Source: Halorubrum tebenquichense DSM 14210 (GTDB lineage: Archaea; Halobacteriota; Halobacteria; Halobacteriales; Haloferacaceae). From it: a stretch of DNA of 62,305 nucleotides. Below are positions 24,395 through 33,086 of this stretch, one piece after another. Location of the stretch: positions 1-62,305 of the forward strand of contig NZ_AOJD01000054.1 of the NCBI RefSeq assembly GCF_000337415.1. The letters run 5' to 3'. The notes under the pieces were generated by a model. It did not search any database, was not told the DNA's origin, and saw nothing but the letters and a program-made list of their open reading frames with translations. The translations under genes and the position numbers were made by a program. The stretch's first letter is position 1. Each line of letters starts with the position of its first letter.

Positions 24395-27300
24395 TCAGGC
24401 CGCGGGGGCCGCGACCGGCGCGAGGTCGGGCTGAGTGCCCGCCGCCGTCTCCTCTTCTTCCGCCGTCGTGTCGGCGTCGGACGACGCGGCCATGCTCGCG
24501 GCCTCCTCGACGGAGTTCGCGAACAGCGTGCGGCCCGCGTCGGTGAAGTCGTCCGGATCGTCGTGGAAGAAGTCCATCGCGATCGCCGTGTTCAGGACCT
24601 CGTTACGGTCCTCGTCGATCGCGACGCCCGGACCCTCGAACTCGCCCTCGTCGCTCGGGCTGAAGTCCGAGTGACCGAGCACCTGCCCGTCGTAGTCGTT
24701 GAACCACGAACCCCAGGTGTTTCCGGAGTCGACGACCGGGACCGACTCGCCCTCGCTGCCGACGCCGTCGAAGATCGGGTGGTCGGACTGGACGTCGACC
24801 TCGACGGGCTGGCTGTCGGCGTCGAGCGAGACGGAGTCGCGCTCGGCCGGGTCCTCGCGGACGTCGTTCAGTCGGTAGACGCCGTCCGCGTACGCCTCGG
24901 CGGTTCCGCCCTGGTAGGAGTCCAGGTAGACGACCGCCTGGTCGTCGGCGAGCGCGTCCGCGAAGTCGGACGCCAGCGAGTCGCTGCCGAACCGCTGGAC
25001 GACGAACACGTCGTACCCGTCCATCTCGTCGAGCAGCCCGTCCGCGGTGAGCGTGTCGACGGTGGTGTAGACGTCGTCGTCGAGCTCCTCGGAGAGCGCG
25101 CTCGCGATGGCACCCTCGTGGTAGTCGTTCTGATCGACGACCGCGACCGAGACGTCCTCGGGCTCGCTCGGTCCCTCGCCCGGACTCTCGCCCGGCGGCT
25201 GCGGGGCGGTCGGGGTCTCGGGATCGAGCAGCGCGCGGTAGTCGTCGATCGTCGGGTCCCGCTCCAGCTCGGAGAAGAGGGTGTAGCCGTCGCCCTCAGC
25301 GCCGATGCCGACCCAGTAGCCACCGAACGGGTTGACCGTCGAGTCGGCAACGGTCCCGTCGCCGACGTGGCCGTCGGCGTGGGTCTCGGCGACCATCCAC
25401 GTGCTCGGCGTGTAGTAGTCGCCGTCGCCCTTGTTCGTGCCGTCGGTCCAGAAGGCGTACTCCTCGTCGTGGTACGCCGACGGACTCACCAGGTTCCACC
25501 CGTCGTGGAGGTCGACCTGTCCCGGGCTGGCGGGCTCGTCCCCGGACTGGAAGTCGAAGGTGGCGTAGGTGTCCTCCTCCGCGACGACGAGGACGGCCGA
25601 GAGCGCGCTGAGGCTGTCGTTCGCCGTCAGCATCTGCCAGTCGCCGATCTCGGCGTCATAGCCGTAGATGGCACCCTCGAACTCGTCGTCGAACGCGTCG
25701 CCGACCGTCTGGTCGGTGGCCGCCGGGACGCCGACGGTGTAGGTCTCGTTGGCCTCCATCGTCAGGTCCACGGCGATCTGGGTCGTGTTCGTGTCGACCT
25801 CGCCGAGGTTGGCGGTGAGGAACGGCGAGTACCGCACGTCGCCCTCGACGCCGTTGTTGGCCTGCGGACCGTCCGCACCGAACCAGTTGAGTGGGGCCTC
25901 GAAGGTCCCGCTCTCGGCGGCCATCGCGGTCTCGGTCTCGGCTAGGTCGTTGAAGTGGAAGATGAGGTCGCTACCCGCGTCGGACGCCAGCACGCCGGTC
26001 GTGGCGTTGACGTCGTTGTTCGCGAACTCGCCGCTCGTCGCGCCGCCGGAGAACATGAAGCCGGTGGTGGCGTTCGTGATCTCGTTTCGCGCGGCGTTGG
26101 CGACGGCGGCACCGCCCTCCGCGGCGATGCCGTACTCGCTGTCACTGACGGAGCCGTCGGTCAGGTTACCGACCGAGCCGCCGTCGACGCGGACGCCGTA
26201 GCCGGCGTCGGTCACCGTCGCGTCGGTGACGTCGACGCCGCTCGAACTCATCGACGCGATCCCCGCCTCGGCGGCGGTCTCGACGGACGCGGCGGCGACG
26301 TCGGTGTCGGTCGCGCCGTCGAGCATCACGCCGTACGAGACGTTCGTCGCGGTGGGCGCGTCGACGGTGACGTTCGCGCTGTCGGCGATCCGAACGCCGG
26401 TGCCGGCGTCGGTCGCCTCGGCGTCGGTGACGTCGACCGCCTCGCTGTCGGCGACGTGGATGCCGTTGGCCGCGGCTCCGACGGCGCTGACGTCGCTCAC
26501 GCTCACGTCGCTGCTCTCGACGACCTGTACCGCGTCGGACGCGCCGGTCACCGAGACGTCGGCGACGGTGACGTCGCTCGCGCCGGAGACGCCGACGCCC
26601 GCGAGGGCCGCGGGCGTCTCGAGGTCGAAGCCCTCGAATTGGGTCCCGGCGGCCTGGATGTCGACGTGCGCGTGGCCGTCGTCGGCGCTCGAGTCGGGCG
26701 CGACGATCGTGGCGTTCTCGCCGGTTATCGTGAGGTTCTGCGTCCCCTCCACCGAGACCGTCTCGGCGTAGGTGCCCTCGGTGACCTGGATCTCGGTCCC
26801 GGCGGGCGCGAGATCGACGGCCTCCTGAATGGTCTCGACGTCGCCGTCGTCGCCGACCGTCAGCGGCGGGTCGTAGACGGCGGTCGGTCCGGTCGTGATC
26901 GTCACTTCGTGGGAGTCCTCGGGAGCGATGTCCCCGCCGTCGCCCACCGCGTCCGGGCTGTCGGCGAAGGTGAACGTCGTCTCCAGAACGACCGACCCCA
27001 CGGTGTCCTCGCTGGGTTCGACCTCGATCGTGAATTCATCGTCCGTCAGCGAGCCGGGGTAAGCGCGCCACTGGTCCCAGGCGTTGACCGACCCGTTGAC
27101 GTAGAGGTCGAGCTCTGACTGGTTCGCGGTGCTGTCCTCGTGGAGCGACACCTTGACCTGCTCCAGCTGCTGGACGCTGTACTCGGAGCCGAACCGCTCT
27201 CCGGGGGCGTTCTGCGCGGGCTGCCCCTCGTTCAGGACGACCGGCGGCGTGGTCGCGGCCCACGAGGCCGCGTTCGCCAGCACGGCGTCCGCGTCGTCGC

Positions 27301-30148
27301 TGTAGTCGCCGGGCTCGACGAAGGCGGTGGAGCCGAACGTCGAGAGGAGCACCTCGCGCTCCTGCCCGTTCGTCGCGGCGGCGGGACCGTCCGTCACGCC
27401 GCCGGCCTGGACGTAGCCGACCGTCCGGAAGTCGGTGCCCTCGAACCAGGCGTGGTCGGAGAATCCGGCGGAGTGGATGCCGAAGGTGTCACCGACCTCG
27501 CCGACGCCCTCGAAGATCGGGCTGTCGGCGACGATCTCCATCTCGGGGTTCGGCGAGGCGAAGCTGTCGTCCGTCTCGGCCGGGTCGCCGAGCGCGCTCG
27601 ACCGCGCGGGGACGCCGGTGCTCCCGCTGCCGAACTGGTCGAGCCACACGACGCCCGTCGAAGCGCCCGCGGTGTTCGACTTCAGGTCCTCGACGTGCGT
27701 CTCGTCGATGTCTTGGACGACGTACGCCTCGTGCTCGTCGTTCGCCGCGGCGTCGACCGCCTCGCTGCCGGTGAGCAGCGATATCTCGTACGACCCCGGC
27801 AGCTGCGCCGTGAGCCGGTCGACGACGGCGTCGCCGTAGGAGTCGTCGTCGACGACGGCGATCGGCGTGAACTCGGAGAACACGTCGGTCGGGCCGGTCG
27901 TCACGGAGACCGTGTCGCCCGCGCCGGAGAACGTGTGATCGAGCGCGAGTTCGCCCTCTGTGTTCGCCTCGGTGGTGACGGTGAGGGTGGCGGTCCCGGA
28001 GATGCCGCCGAGCGAGACCTCCTCGCCCTCCTCGATCTCGTCGCCGTTGAGTTCGAAGGTCAGGCTCCCGTTGTAGCCGCTCGCCCGCTCGACCGAATAG
28101 CTGTCGAGGTTGGCGACGTTCACCTGAACGTCGAACTGCTGGCCGCCCTCGATCGACTCGGGCTGCCCCGCGACCGGCTCGACGCCGAGCGCGTCGGCCA
28201 GCGTGATGTTCTGTTCGACGAACGTCTCGTCGTCCGGGACCGAGACGCTCTCGCTCGTCTCCTCGTAGCCGAAGCCGCTCGCGGTCACCGTGTAGTTGCC
28301 GGGCGGCGAGAGGACCGTGTACTCCCCGTCGGGGCCGGTCTCGGCGGCGAAGCCGCTCTCCTCGACCGCGACGGTCGCGCCCTCGACGGGCTCGCCGTCG
28401 CTGTCGGTGACGGTGCCGGTGACGCCGCTGTCGAGCGCGACCTGGTCGGCGGCCGCCTTGGCGTCGATGATGCCGACGCCGTACCGGGTGTCGGGGGTGC
28501 CCGGCGGCTCCGGCGCGTCGTCCGGCTTCCAGGCGGTGTCCTCGACCGCGTCGATCGCCGTCTGCCGGTCGAGGTCGCCGCCGGCCGCGGAGAGGATCAG
28601 CGCGAACGCGCCCGTCTTGTGCGGGGCCGACATCGACGTGCCGGAGATAGTGTTGTAGTCGCCGTCGTTCCACGAACTCAGCACGTCCACGCCGGGTGCG
28701 GCCGCGTTCGGCACGACGTACTCGTCGGGCCAGTCGTCGGGTGCGTCGCTGCCCCACGCCGAGGACGTGTCGACCGTCTCGCCGCCGGAGAAGGACGCCA
28801 CGTCGGCGTCTTCGTTGACCGCGCCGCTCGCGAAGTTGGGGTAGACGTTCCCCGGCGATCCGGTGTTGCCGGCCCCGCCGTTGCCGGCGGACGCGACGAG
28901 GATGACTCCCGCGTCGCGCGCGTTCTCGGACGGCTCGATCATGTTAGCGTTGTAGCCGGACCCGCCGAGGCTCATCGAGATGATGTCGACCTCGGCGGTA
29001 TCGACGGCCCACTCCATGCCGGCGGCGACGCGGGTGAAGGTACCGCTCCCGTCGTCGGCCAGTACCTTCCCGTGGTACAGTTCGGCCTCGGGTGCGACCC
29101 CGAACGCGGGGGTACCGCTGCCGTCCGGGTCGTCGGAGCCGACGACGGTGCCGGACGTGTGAGTCCCGTGTCCGTCGCCGTCGTTCGGCTCGCTTTCGAC
29201 CGGGTTGCCGTCGCCATCCCACGACTGCCACTGCTCGTCACTGAGTTCCGGGAGGTCGGGATGGTCCTCGTTGACTCCGGTGTCGAGCACGGCGACCTCG
29301 ACGCCCTCGCCCTGGGAGTTGTACGCGTCCCAGACCTCGGTCGCGTTGATCATGTCGAGACCGTACGTCGTCGAGTAGTTCTCGGTCCGCATCGACGACG
29401 GGGCAACCAGCTCGGTGTCGGCCGTCGCGTCCTCGGAGGACGTCTCGTTCGCCGACATGTCCTCCGACGTCTCGTTCGTCGGCGCGTCGCTCGACGTTTC
29501 CTCCGACGTCTCGTTCGTCGGCTCGTCGCTCGACGTTTCGTTCGTCGGCGTGTCGTCCGACGTGCCGTTCGTCGAGCCGTTGCCGCCGCTCGCCTGCGCC
29601 GTCGTGACCTCGAAGTTCACATGTAGGCGCTCGACGCCCTCCGCGGACGCGATCTCCTCCAGGCTGATCCGGTCGGGGTTCACTTCGAGGAGCACGGCGT
29701 TCGTGATCCAGAACTGCCGTTCGAGCTCGACGTGCTCGGACATCTGGGCGAAGCGAACGACGTTCTGTTGGGTCTCGGCGGCGTGGTCTTTCAGCGTATT
29801 GACCGTCGCCTCCTGCCCCTGAACGCCGCTCGTGTCGGCTGGCGAGAGCCTGACGACGACGTCGACCGTGCCGCCGGTGGACTCCGCGTCCCCCTCGAAC
29901 TTGCGTTCGAGCGCGGGGTCGATCTCGACGTCGCTCGCGTCCTGCTGTTCGAACTCGCCGTCGCTCGTCTGTTCGTACGATACCTCGTCGGAGAACGCCG
30001 GCGACGCGCCGGCTCCCTCCATCGTTGGTGTGGCGTCGCCCGTGTCCGCGGCCACGGCAGCTCCGGCGGCCGGAGCCATCATGGAGACGACCATGAGAAC
30101 CGCGAACAGCGCGGCGAGCGCCTTCGAGTAGTCGATGGTGCGTATCAT
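24395..30148 (-). CDS. Protease 1: very large secreted subtilisin-like (S8) protease with beta-helix and duplicated flavodoxin-like domains
   Basis: A 1917-residue exported protein. Order: Sec-type signal (about 1-35, no twin arginine); inhibitor-like propeptide (about 65-180); a Thr/Asn/Glu/Ser linker with many N-glycosylation sequons (TNETS repeats, about 195-260); the S8 domain with Asp289 (VAVLDTGV), His327 (GHGTHTSGT) and Ser505 (GTSMSAPH); a carboxypeptidase-type regulatory beta domain (about 575-650); a flavodoxin/GATase-like domain (about 760-960); a right-handed beta-helix (about 1095-1440); and a second flavodoxin-like domain (about 1665-1890). There is no PGF-CTERM, dockerin or C-terminal helix. 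The ATG at 30148 was chosen over 30196 because the signal peptide starts there; a GGAGGTG lies 17 bases upstream. Confidence 0.9.
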   Translation of the reverse strand: MIRTIDYSKALAALFAVLMVVSMMAPAAGAAVAADTGDATPTMEGAGASPAFSDEVSYEQTSDGEFEQQDASDVEIDPALERKFEGDAESTGGTVDVVVRLSPADTSGVQGQEATVNTLKDHAAETQQNVVRFAQMSEHVELERQFWITNAVLLEVNPDRISLEEIASAEGVERLHVNFEVTTAQASGGNGSTNGTSDDTPTNETSSDEPTNETSEETSSDAPTNETSEDMSANETSSEDATADTELVAPSSMRTENYSTTYGLDMINATEVWDAYNSQGEGVEVAVLDTGVNEDHPDLPELSDEQWQSWDGDGNPVESEPNDGDGHGTHTSGTVVGSDDPDGSGTPAFGVAPEAELYHGKVLADDGSGTFTRVAAGMEWAVDTAEVDIISMSLGGSGYNANMIEPSENARDAGVILVASAGNGGAGNTGSPGNVYPNFASGAVNEDADVASFSGGETVDTSSAWGSDAPDDWPDEYVVPNAAAPGVDVLSSWNDGDYNTISGTSMSAPHKTGAFALILSAAGGDLDRQTAIDAVEDTAWKPDDAPEPPGTPDTRYGVGIIDAKAAADQVALDSGVTGTVTDSDGEPVEGATVAVEESGFAAETGPDGEYTVLSPPGNYTVTASGFGYEETSESVSVPDDETFVEQNITLADALGVEPVAGQPESIEGGQQFDVQVNVANLDSYSVERASGYNGSLTFELNGDEIEEGEEVSLGGISGTATLTVTTEANTEGELALDHTFSGAGDTVSVTTGPTDVFSEFTPIAVVDDDSYGDAVVDRLTAQLPGSYEISLLTGSEAVDAAANDEHEAYVVQDIDETHVEDLKSNTAGASTGVVWLDQFGSGSTGVPARSSALGDPAETDDSFASPNPEMEIVADSPIFEGVGEVGDTFGIHSAGFSDHAWFEGTDFRTVGYVQAGGVTDGPAAATNGQEREVLLSTFGSTAFVEPGDYSDDADAVLANAASWAATTPPVVLNEGQPAQNAPGERFGSEYSVQQLEQVKVSLHEDSTANQSELDLYVNGSVNAWDQWRAYPGSLTDDEFTIEVEPSEDTVGSVVLETTFTFADSPDAVGDGGDIAPEDSHEVTITTGPTAVYDPPLTVGDDGDVETIQEAVDLAPAGTEIQVTEGTYAETVSVEGTQNLTITGENATIVAPDSSADDGHAHVDIQAAGTQFEGFDLETPAALAGVGVSGASDVTVADVSVTGASDAVQVVESSDVSVSDVSAVGAAANGIHVADSEAVDVTDAEATDAGTGVRIADSANVTVDAPTATNVSYGVMLDGATDTDVAAASVETAAEAGIASMSSSGVDVTDATVTDAGYGVRVDGGSVGNLTDGSVSDSEYGIAAEGGAAVANAARNEITNATTGFMFSGGATSGEFANNDVNATTGVLASDAGSDLIFHFNDLAETETAMAAESGTFEAPLNWFGADGPQANNGVEGDVRYSPFLTANLGEVDTNTTQIAVDLTMEANETYTVGVPAATDQTVGDAFDDEFEGAIYGYDAEIGDWQMLTANDSLSALSAVLVVAEEDTYATFDFQSGDEPASPGQVDLHDGWNLVSPSAYHDEEYAFWTDGTNKGDGDYYTPSTWMVAETHADGHVGDGTVADSTVNPFGGYWVGIGAEGDGYTLFSELERDPTIDDYRALLDPETPTAPQPPGESPGEGPSEPEDVSVAVVDQNDYHEGAIASALSEELDDDVYTTVDTLTADGLLDEMDGYDVFVVQRFGSDSLASDFADALADDQAVVYLDSYQGGTAEAYADGVYRLNDVREDPAERDSVSLDADSQPVEVDVQSDHPIFDGVGSEGESVPVVDSGNTWGSWFNDYDGQVLGHSDFSPSDEGEFEGPGVAIDEDRNEVLNTAIAMDFFHDDPDDFTDAGRTLFANSVEEAASMAASSDADTTAEEEETAAGTQPDLAPVAAPAA

Positions 30149-30596
30149 GTCTTCTCGCTTCGGAGCACCTCCCCCTACGGGAGGATGTCGAGGCAACGGC
30201 GCGGTTCGCCCGTAGTTATTAACGCAATGTGCGAACGCAACGCGCGGTTGCGACGTCGAAATCGCCGGTGTCGACGCCGCGGACTCCGCCGATCAGCGCC
30301 GTAATGACTCGTGGCGGCGCGACGTGTCACGTATCGAACGCGACGAGGGGCGGGAGGTTCCCGGCGTAATCGCTCGTTACGGCGCGGGCACTCGGCCGAT
30401 CGCCGAGGCCGGAACGGACGGATATACACATCAGTCCCCGGAGTCGATCATTCGCCGACGGCCCCGGTTTCGGGTACTCGGTAACGCGATCTTACCGCCA
30501 GGCCCCGATGCGCCCGGAAACGGTTACGACGGGGCCAAGAACGACATGGCAGCGTGCCAAGAAGTTATATACATTGAAGATAATTGAAACGTAGTC
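30149..30596. other. Divergent promoter region between protease 1 and regulator 2
   Basis: No gene is supported in these 448 bases. The left part holds the protease 1 promoter on the minus strand (gttattaacg, 30215-30224), giving a leader of about 45 bases with GGAGGTG at 30166-30172. The right part holds the rightward box gttatata (30564-30571) of the regulator 2 gene, close to its ATG at 30597. The middle has scattered GTTACG/CGTAAC words but no clean inverted repeat like the one at 24149. Confidence 0.55.
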
Positions 30597-31343
30597 ATGC
30601 GCCTCCGGGATCTGGATCCGAGAGACTCGACCGGTGACGATCGGAACGGAACGGGCGCAGGCGGCGACGGTCGGAGCGAACGGGAGCAAAGCTCGCCACC
30701 GGTCCGCGACTCGGAGGAGGCGACGGTCGCGCGGCCGGCGAGCGCGACCGACCGGCTCGCGGCGGACGAGGGCGAGTCTCCGGCCGACGACGGATCCCGC
30801 TCGGCCGCCGGCGTGGCGGCCGACGACCTCCTCGAACTACTGAGCAACCGCCGACGGCGGTACCTCTGGCGCGCGCTGCGTCGCGAGGGAGCGGAGCTGG
30901 AGCTGTCCGACGCGTCGCGCCGGATCGCGGCGTGGGAGAACGGCGTCGACATCAAGGACGTCGAGTACGACCAGCGCAAGAGCGTGTACAACTCGCTCCA
31001 CCAGTTCCACTGCCCGAAGATGGCCGACGCGGGGCTGATCGAGTTCGACAAGCGGAGTTCGACGGTCCGGCTCGCGACGGAGCTCCCGCCGCAGCTAACC
31101 GTGACCGTGGAGCCGGACACGGAGGACGTCCGCAACACGGCCTGCGGGGCGCTCGCGGTCGCTGGCGGCGTTGTCCTCGGCGCGTGGGCCCTCCGGCTCC
31201 CCGTCTTCGGGACCCTGTCGCTGGCCGCGGTCGGTCTCTCGCTGGGTATCGGCGCGACCGCGGCCCTCCTCGTCTACTCGCTTTTCGTTCGAACCGAGTA
31301 CGGGCTGTCGCTCGCCGACGCGCTCAGCCGCGTCGACGGCTGA
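30597..31343 (+). CDS. DUF7344-type membrane-anchored winged-helix protein, paralogue 2
   Basis: A 248-residue close relative of the proteins at 22513 and 37720. It has a charged disordered N-terminus (1-70), a winged helix (about 75-160, with LLELLSNRRRRYLWRALRRE and YDQRKSVYNSLHQFHCPKMAD) and two membrane helices (about 180-225). Many stretches match paralogue 1, including SDASRRIAAWEN and the ending ALSRVDG, so these two are the closest pair. Its promoter gttatata is about 26 bases upstream, giving little or no leader. It is transcribed away from protease 1 and toward the 3' end of the cohesin anchor gene, whose stop is 9 bases away. Confidence 0.85.
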   Translation: MRLRDLDPRDSTGDDRNGTGAGGDGRSEREQSSPPVRDSEEATVARPASATDRLAADEGESPADDGSRSAAGVAADDLLELLSNRRRRYLWRALRREGAELELSDASRRIAAWENGVDIKDVEYDQRKSVYNSLHQFHCPKMADAGLIEFDKRSSTVRLATELPPQLTVTVEPDTEDVRNTACGALAVAGGVVLGAWALRLPVFGTLSLAAVGLSLGIGATAALLVYSLFVRTEYGLSLADALSRVDG

Positions 31344-31351
31344 CGAACCGC

Positions 31352-32914
31352 TCAGCGTCGACGAGCGAGCAGCGCGGCACCGAGCGCCGCGAGCAGCGCC
31401 GTGAGGACGCCGAACCCGGGCGTCTGTTCTTCGAGGATCGGCTCGTCGCCGTCGCCGCCGGTCCCGTCGTCGGTCCCGGACGACGAGTCGTCGCCGGAGT
31501 CGGACGATCCGTCGGAGCCGTCGCCGTCCGTCGAGTTCGAACCGTCGCCGTCCGTCGAGTCCGAGTCGCCGGCGTCGGCGTCGTCGGTCGCCTGCGAGAC
31601 GGCGAAGTACGAGAACCCGGGCGTCTCGGCCGTGTAGACGCCGTCGCCCTCGTGAGTCGTCTCCAGTTCGGTCCACTCGCCGTCGACCAACCGGAACAGC
31701 CGCACGTCCGCCGGCTCCGCGCCGAGCGCGTCGGCGTCGGCGGTGAACGAGACCGTGGCGTCCGCGACGGCGTCGGACGAGGCGTTCGTCTCGAACTCGA
31801 GGTACGAGGCCGCTTCCTCGCCGGACGCGGGCGACCCCGCCGGAACCGCCTCGGCGTCGACCGACCGCGCCTCGACGGTGAGCGAGTCGACCGCCGCCGC
31901 GGTCTCGACCGTCAGCCCCTCGACCGCGACGGTCTCGTCACCGACCGCGTCGCCGAAGTCGGCCTCGACGGTCGAGCCCGCGTCGACGTCGGTCGCCGAG
32001 AGGGTCGCGCCGCCGTCGACCGGCGTCACGTCCGCGTCGACTGTCGCCGCCTCGTCGTCGCTCGACGGGGCGGTTCCCCCGGTTCCGCCGTCGCTCCCGT
32101 CTCCCCCGTCGCTTCCGTCACCGCCATCGCTTCCGTCCCCGCCATCGCTTCCGTCTCCGCCGTCGCCGCCATCTCCACCGTCGCTACCGTCTCCGCCGTC
32201 GCCGCCATCTCCACCGTCGGTTCCGTCTCCGCCGTCACTTCCGTCACCGCCATCGCTTCCGTCCCCGCCATCTCCACCGTCGCTTCCGTCGCCACCGTCG
32301 CTTCCGTCTCCGCCGTCACTTCCGTCACCGCCGTCACTTCCGTCACCGCCGTCACTTCCGTCACCGCCATCGCTTCCGTCGCCACCGTCGCTCCCGTCAC
32401 CGGCGAGGGTGACGCCGTCGCGCACGAGGTTCGTGACGTCTTCGGGTTCGCTCGTCGTCACGAGGGAGTCCTCGGCGACGAACGTGACATCGGTCGGTTC
32501 CTCCGGCACCGCGAAGACGAGCGTCGCCATCGTCGGCGCGTCGCTTCCCGACGAGATGTTCGCGGCGACCTGATTGAAGTTCACTGAGCCGTTCTCGTTG
32601 TCGACGTTCGTCACGGGATCGGCCGAGAACGCCCCCTCGCCCCCGGAGACGCTCTGGACCGCAGTCGAATCCGGGTCGAACGTCAGGTTCGCCTGATAGC
32701 CCGCGACGTCGTCGACCGTCGTCGAGAGCGTCACGGTCACCGTCTCGTCGGTCTGGTTCGTTGTGGTCAGCGTCAGTTCGCCCGTCGGCTCCGTCTGGTC
32801 GGTGGGCGCGGTCCCTATCGCGGCGGCAGCAGTGCCGGCTGTAAGCGGTGCGATCGCGACGAGCGCGACGAGGAGGTAGACGAGCAGTCGTCCGCGCGTG
32901 GTGTGAGTCGTCAT
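31352..32914 (-). CDS. Cell-surface cohesin protein with Ser/Asp/Gly linker and PGF-CTERM anchor
   Basis: A 520-residue surface protein. Residues 1-32 are a Sec-type signal. About 45-165 form a cohesin-like beta domain (DDVAGYQANLTFDPD...SVSGGE...VDNENGSVNF). About 172-283 is an SDGGDG repeat linker, and about 295-450 a PGF-pre-PGF domain (ending ETPGFSYFAVSQA). A Ser/Asp-rich stalk and the sorting signal TPGFGVLTALLAALGAALLARRR follow. Archaeosortase A should cut at PGF and attach a lipid. With one cohesin on a long stalk it looks like a docking post for dockerin proteins; the protease immediately upstream carries a dockerin. Its promoter is cttttatacc (33042-33051), with a leader near 100 bases. 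Confidence 0.88.
   Translation of the reverse strand: MTTHTTRGRLLVYLLVALVAIAPLTAGTAAAAIGTAPTDQTEPTGELTLTTTNQTDETVTVTLSTTVDDVAGYQANLTFDPDSTAVQSVSGGEGAFSADPVTNVDNENGSVNFNQVAANISSGSDAPTMATLVFAVPEEPTDVTFVAEDSLVTTSEPEDVTNLVRDGVTLAGDGSDGGDGSDGGDGSDGGDGSDGGDGSDGGDGSDGGDGSDGGDGGDGSDGGDGSDGGDGTDGGDGGDGGDGSDGGDGGDGGDGSDGGDGSDGGDGSDGGDGSDGGTGGTAPSSDDEAATVDADVTPVDGGATLSATDVDAGSTVEADFGDAVGDETVAVEGLTVETAAAVDSLTVEARSVDAEAVPAGSPASGEEAASYLEFETNASSDAVADATVSFTADADALGAEPADVRLFRLVDGEWTELETTHEGDGVYTAETPGFSYFAVSQATDDADAGDSDSTDGDGSNSTDGDGSDGSSDSGDDSSSGTDDGTGGDGDEPILEEQTPGFGVLTALLAALGAALLARRR
32066..32398 (-). repeat. Hexapeptide-coding tandem repeat (SDGGDG) in the cohesin anchor gene
   Basis: About 333 bases of imperfect 18-base units encode SDGGDG and GGD variants about eighteen times (residues 172-283). 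On the plus strand the unit reads cttccgtcaccgccatcg with C/T changes at third positions. Such arrays change length by slippage or recombination, which would change how far the cohesin reaches from the cell wall. Confidence 0.85.
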
Positions 32915-33086
32915 GTGGTGTGTTCGCCGTGGTGTGTAGCCGTCAACGCGTCAGTGCGTCTGCGGGCGCGAGCCCGCGCCGTCGGGGCCCGGGCATGGAT
33001 CCGGGCCGGCTTCCGTGTTCGAAAGTCGGTGCGGCCACCGCTGGTATAAAAGCCGCCGCCGAGGCGGCGATGGGTCGGTGGCGTGT

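Noticed and set aside
30546-30587. A 13-codon frame (MAACQEVIYIEDN) just before regulator 2, as a possible leader peptide
   Set aside because: The likely TATA box (30564-30571) lies inside it, so it would be upstream of the transcript start.
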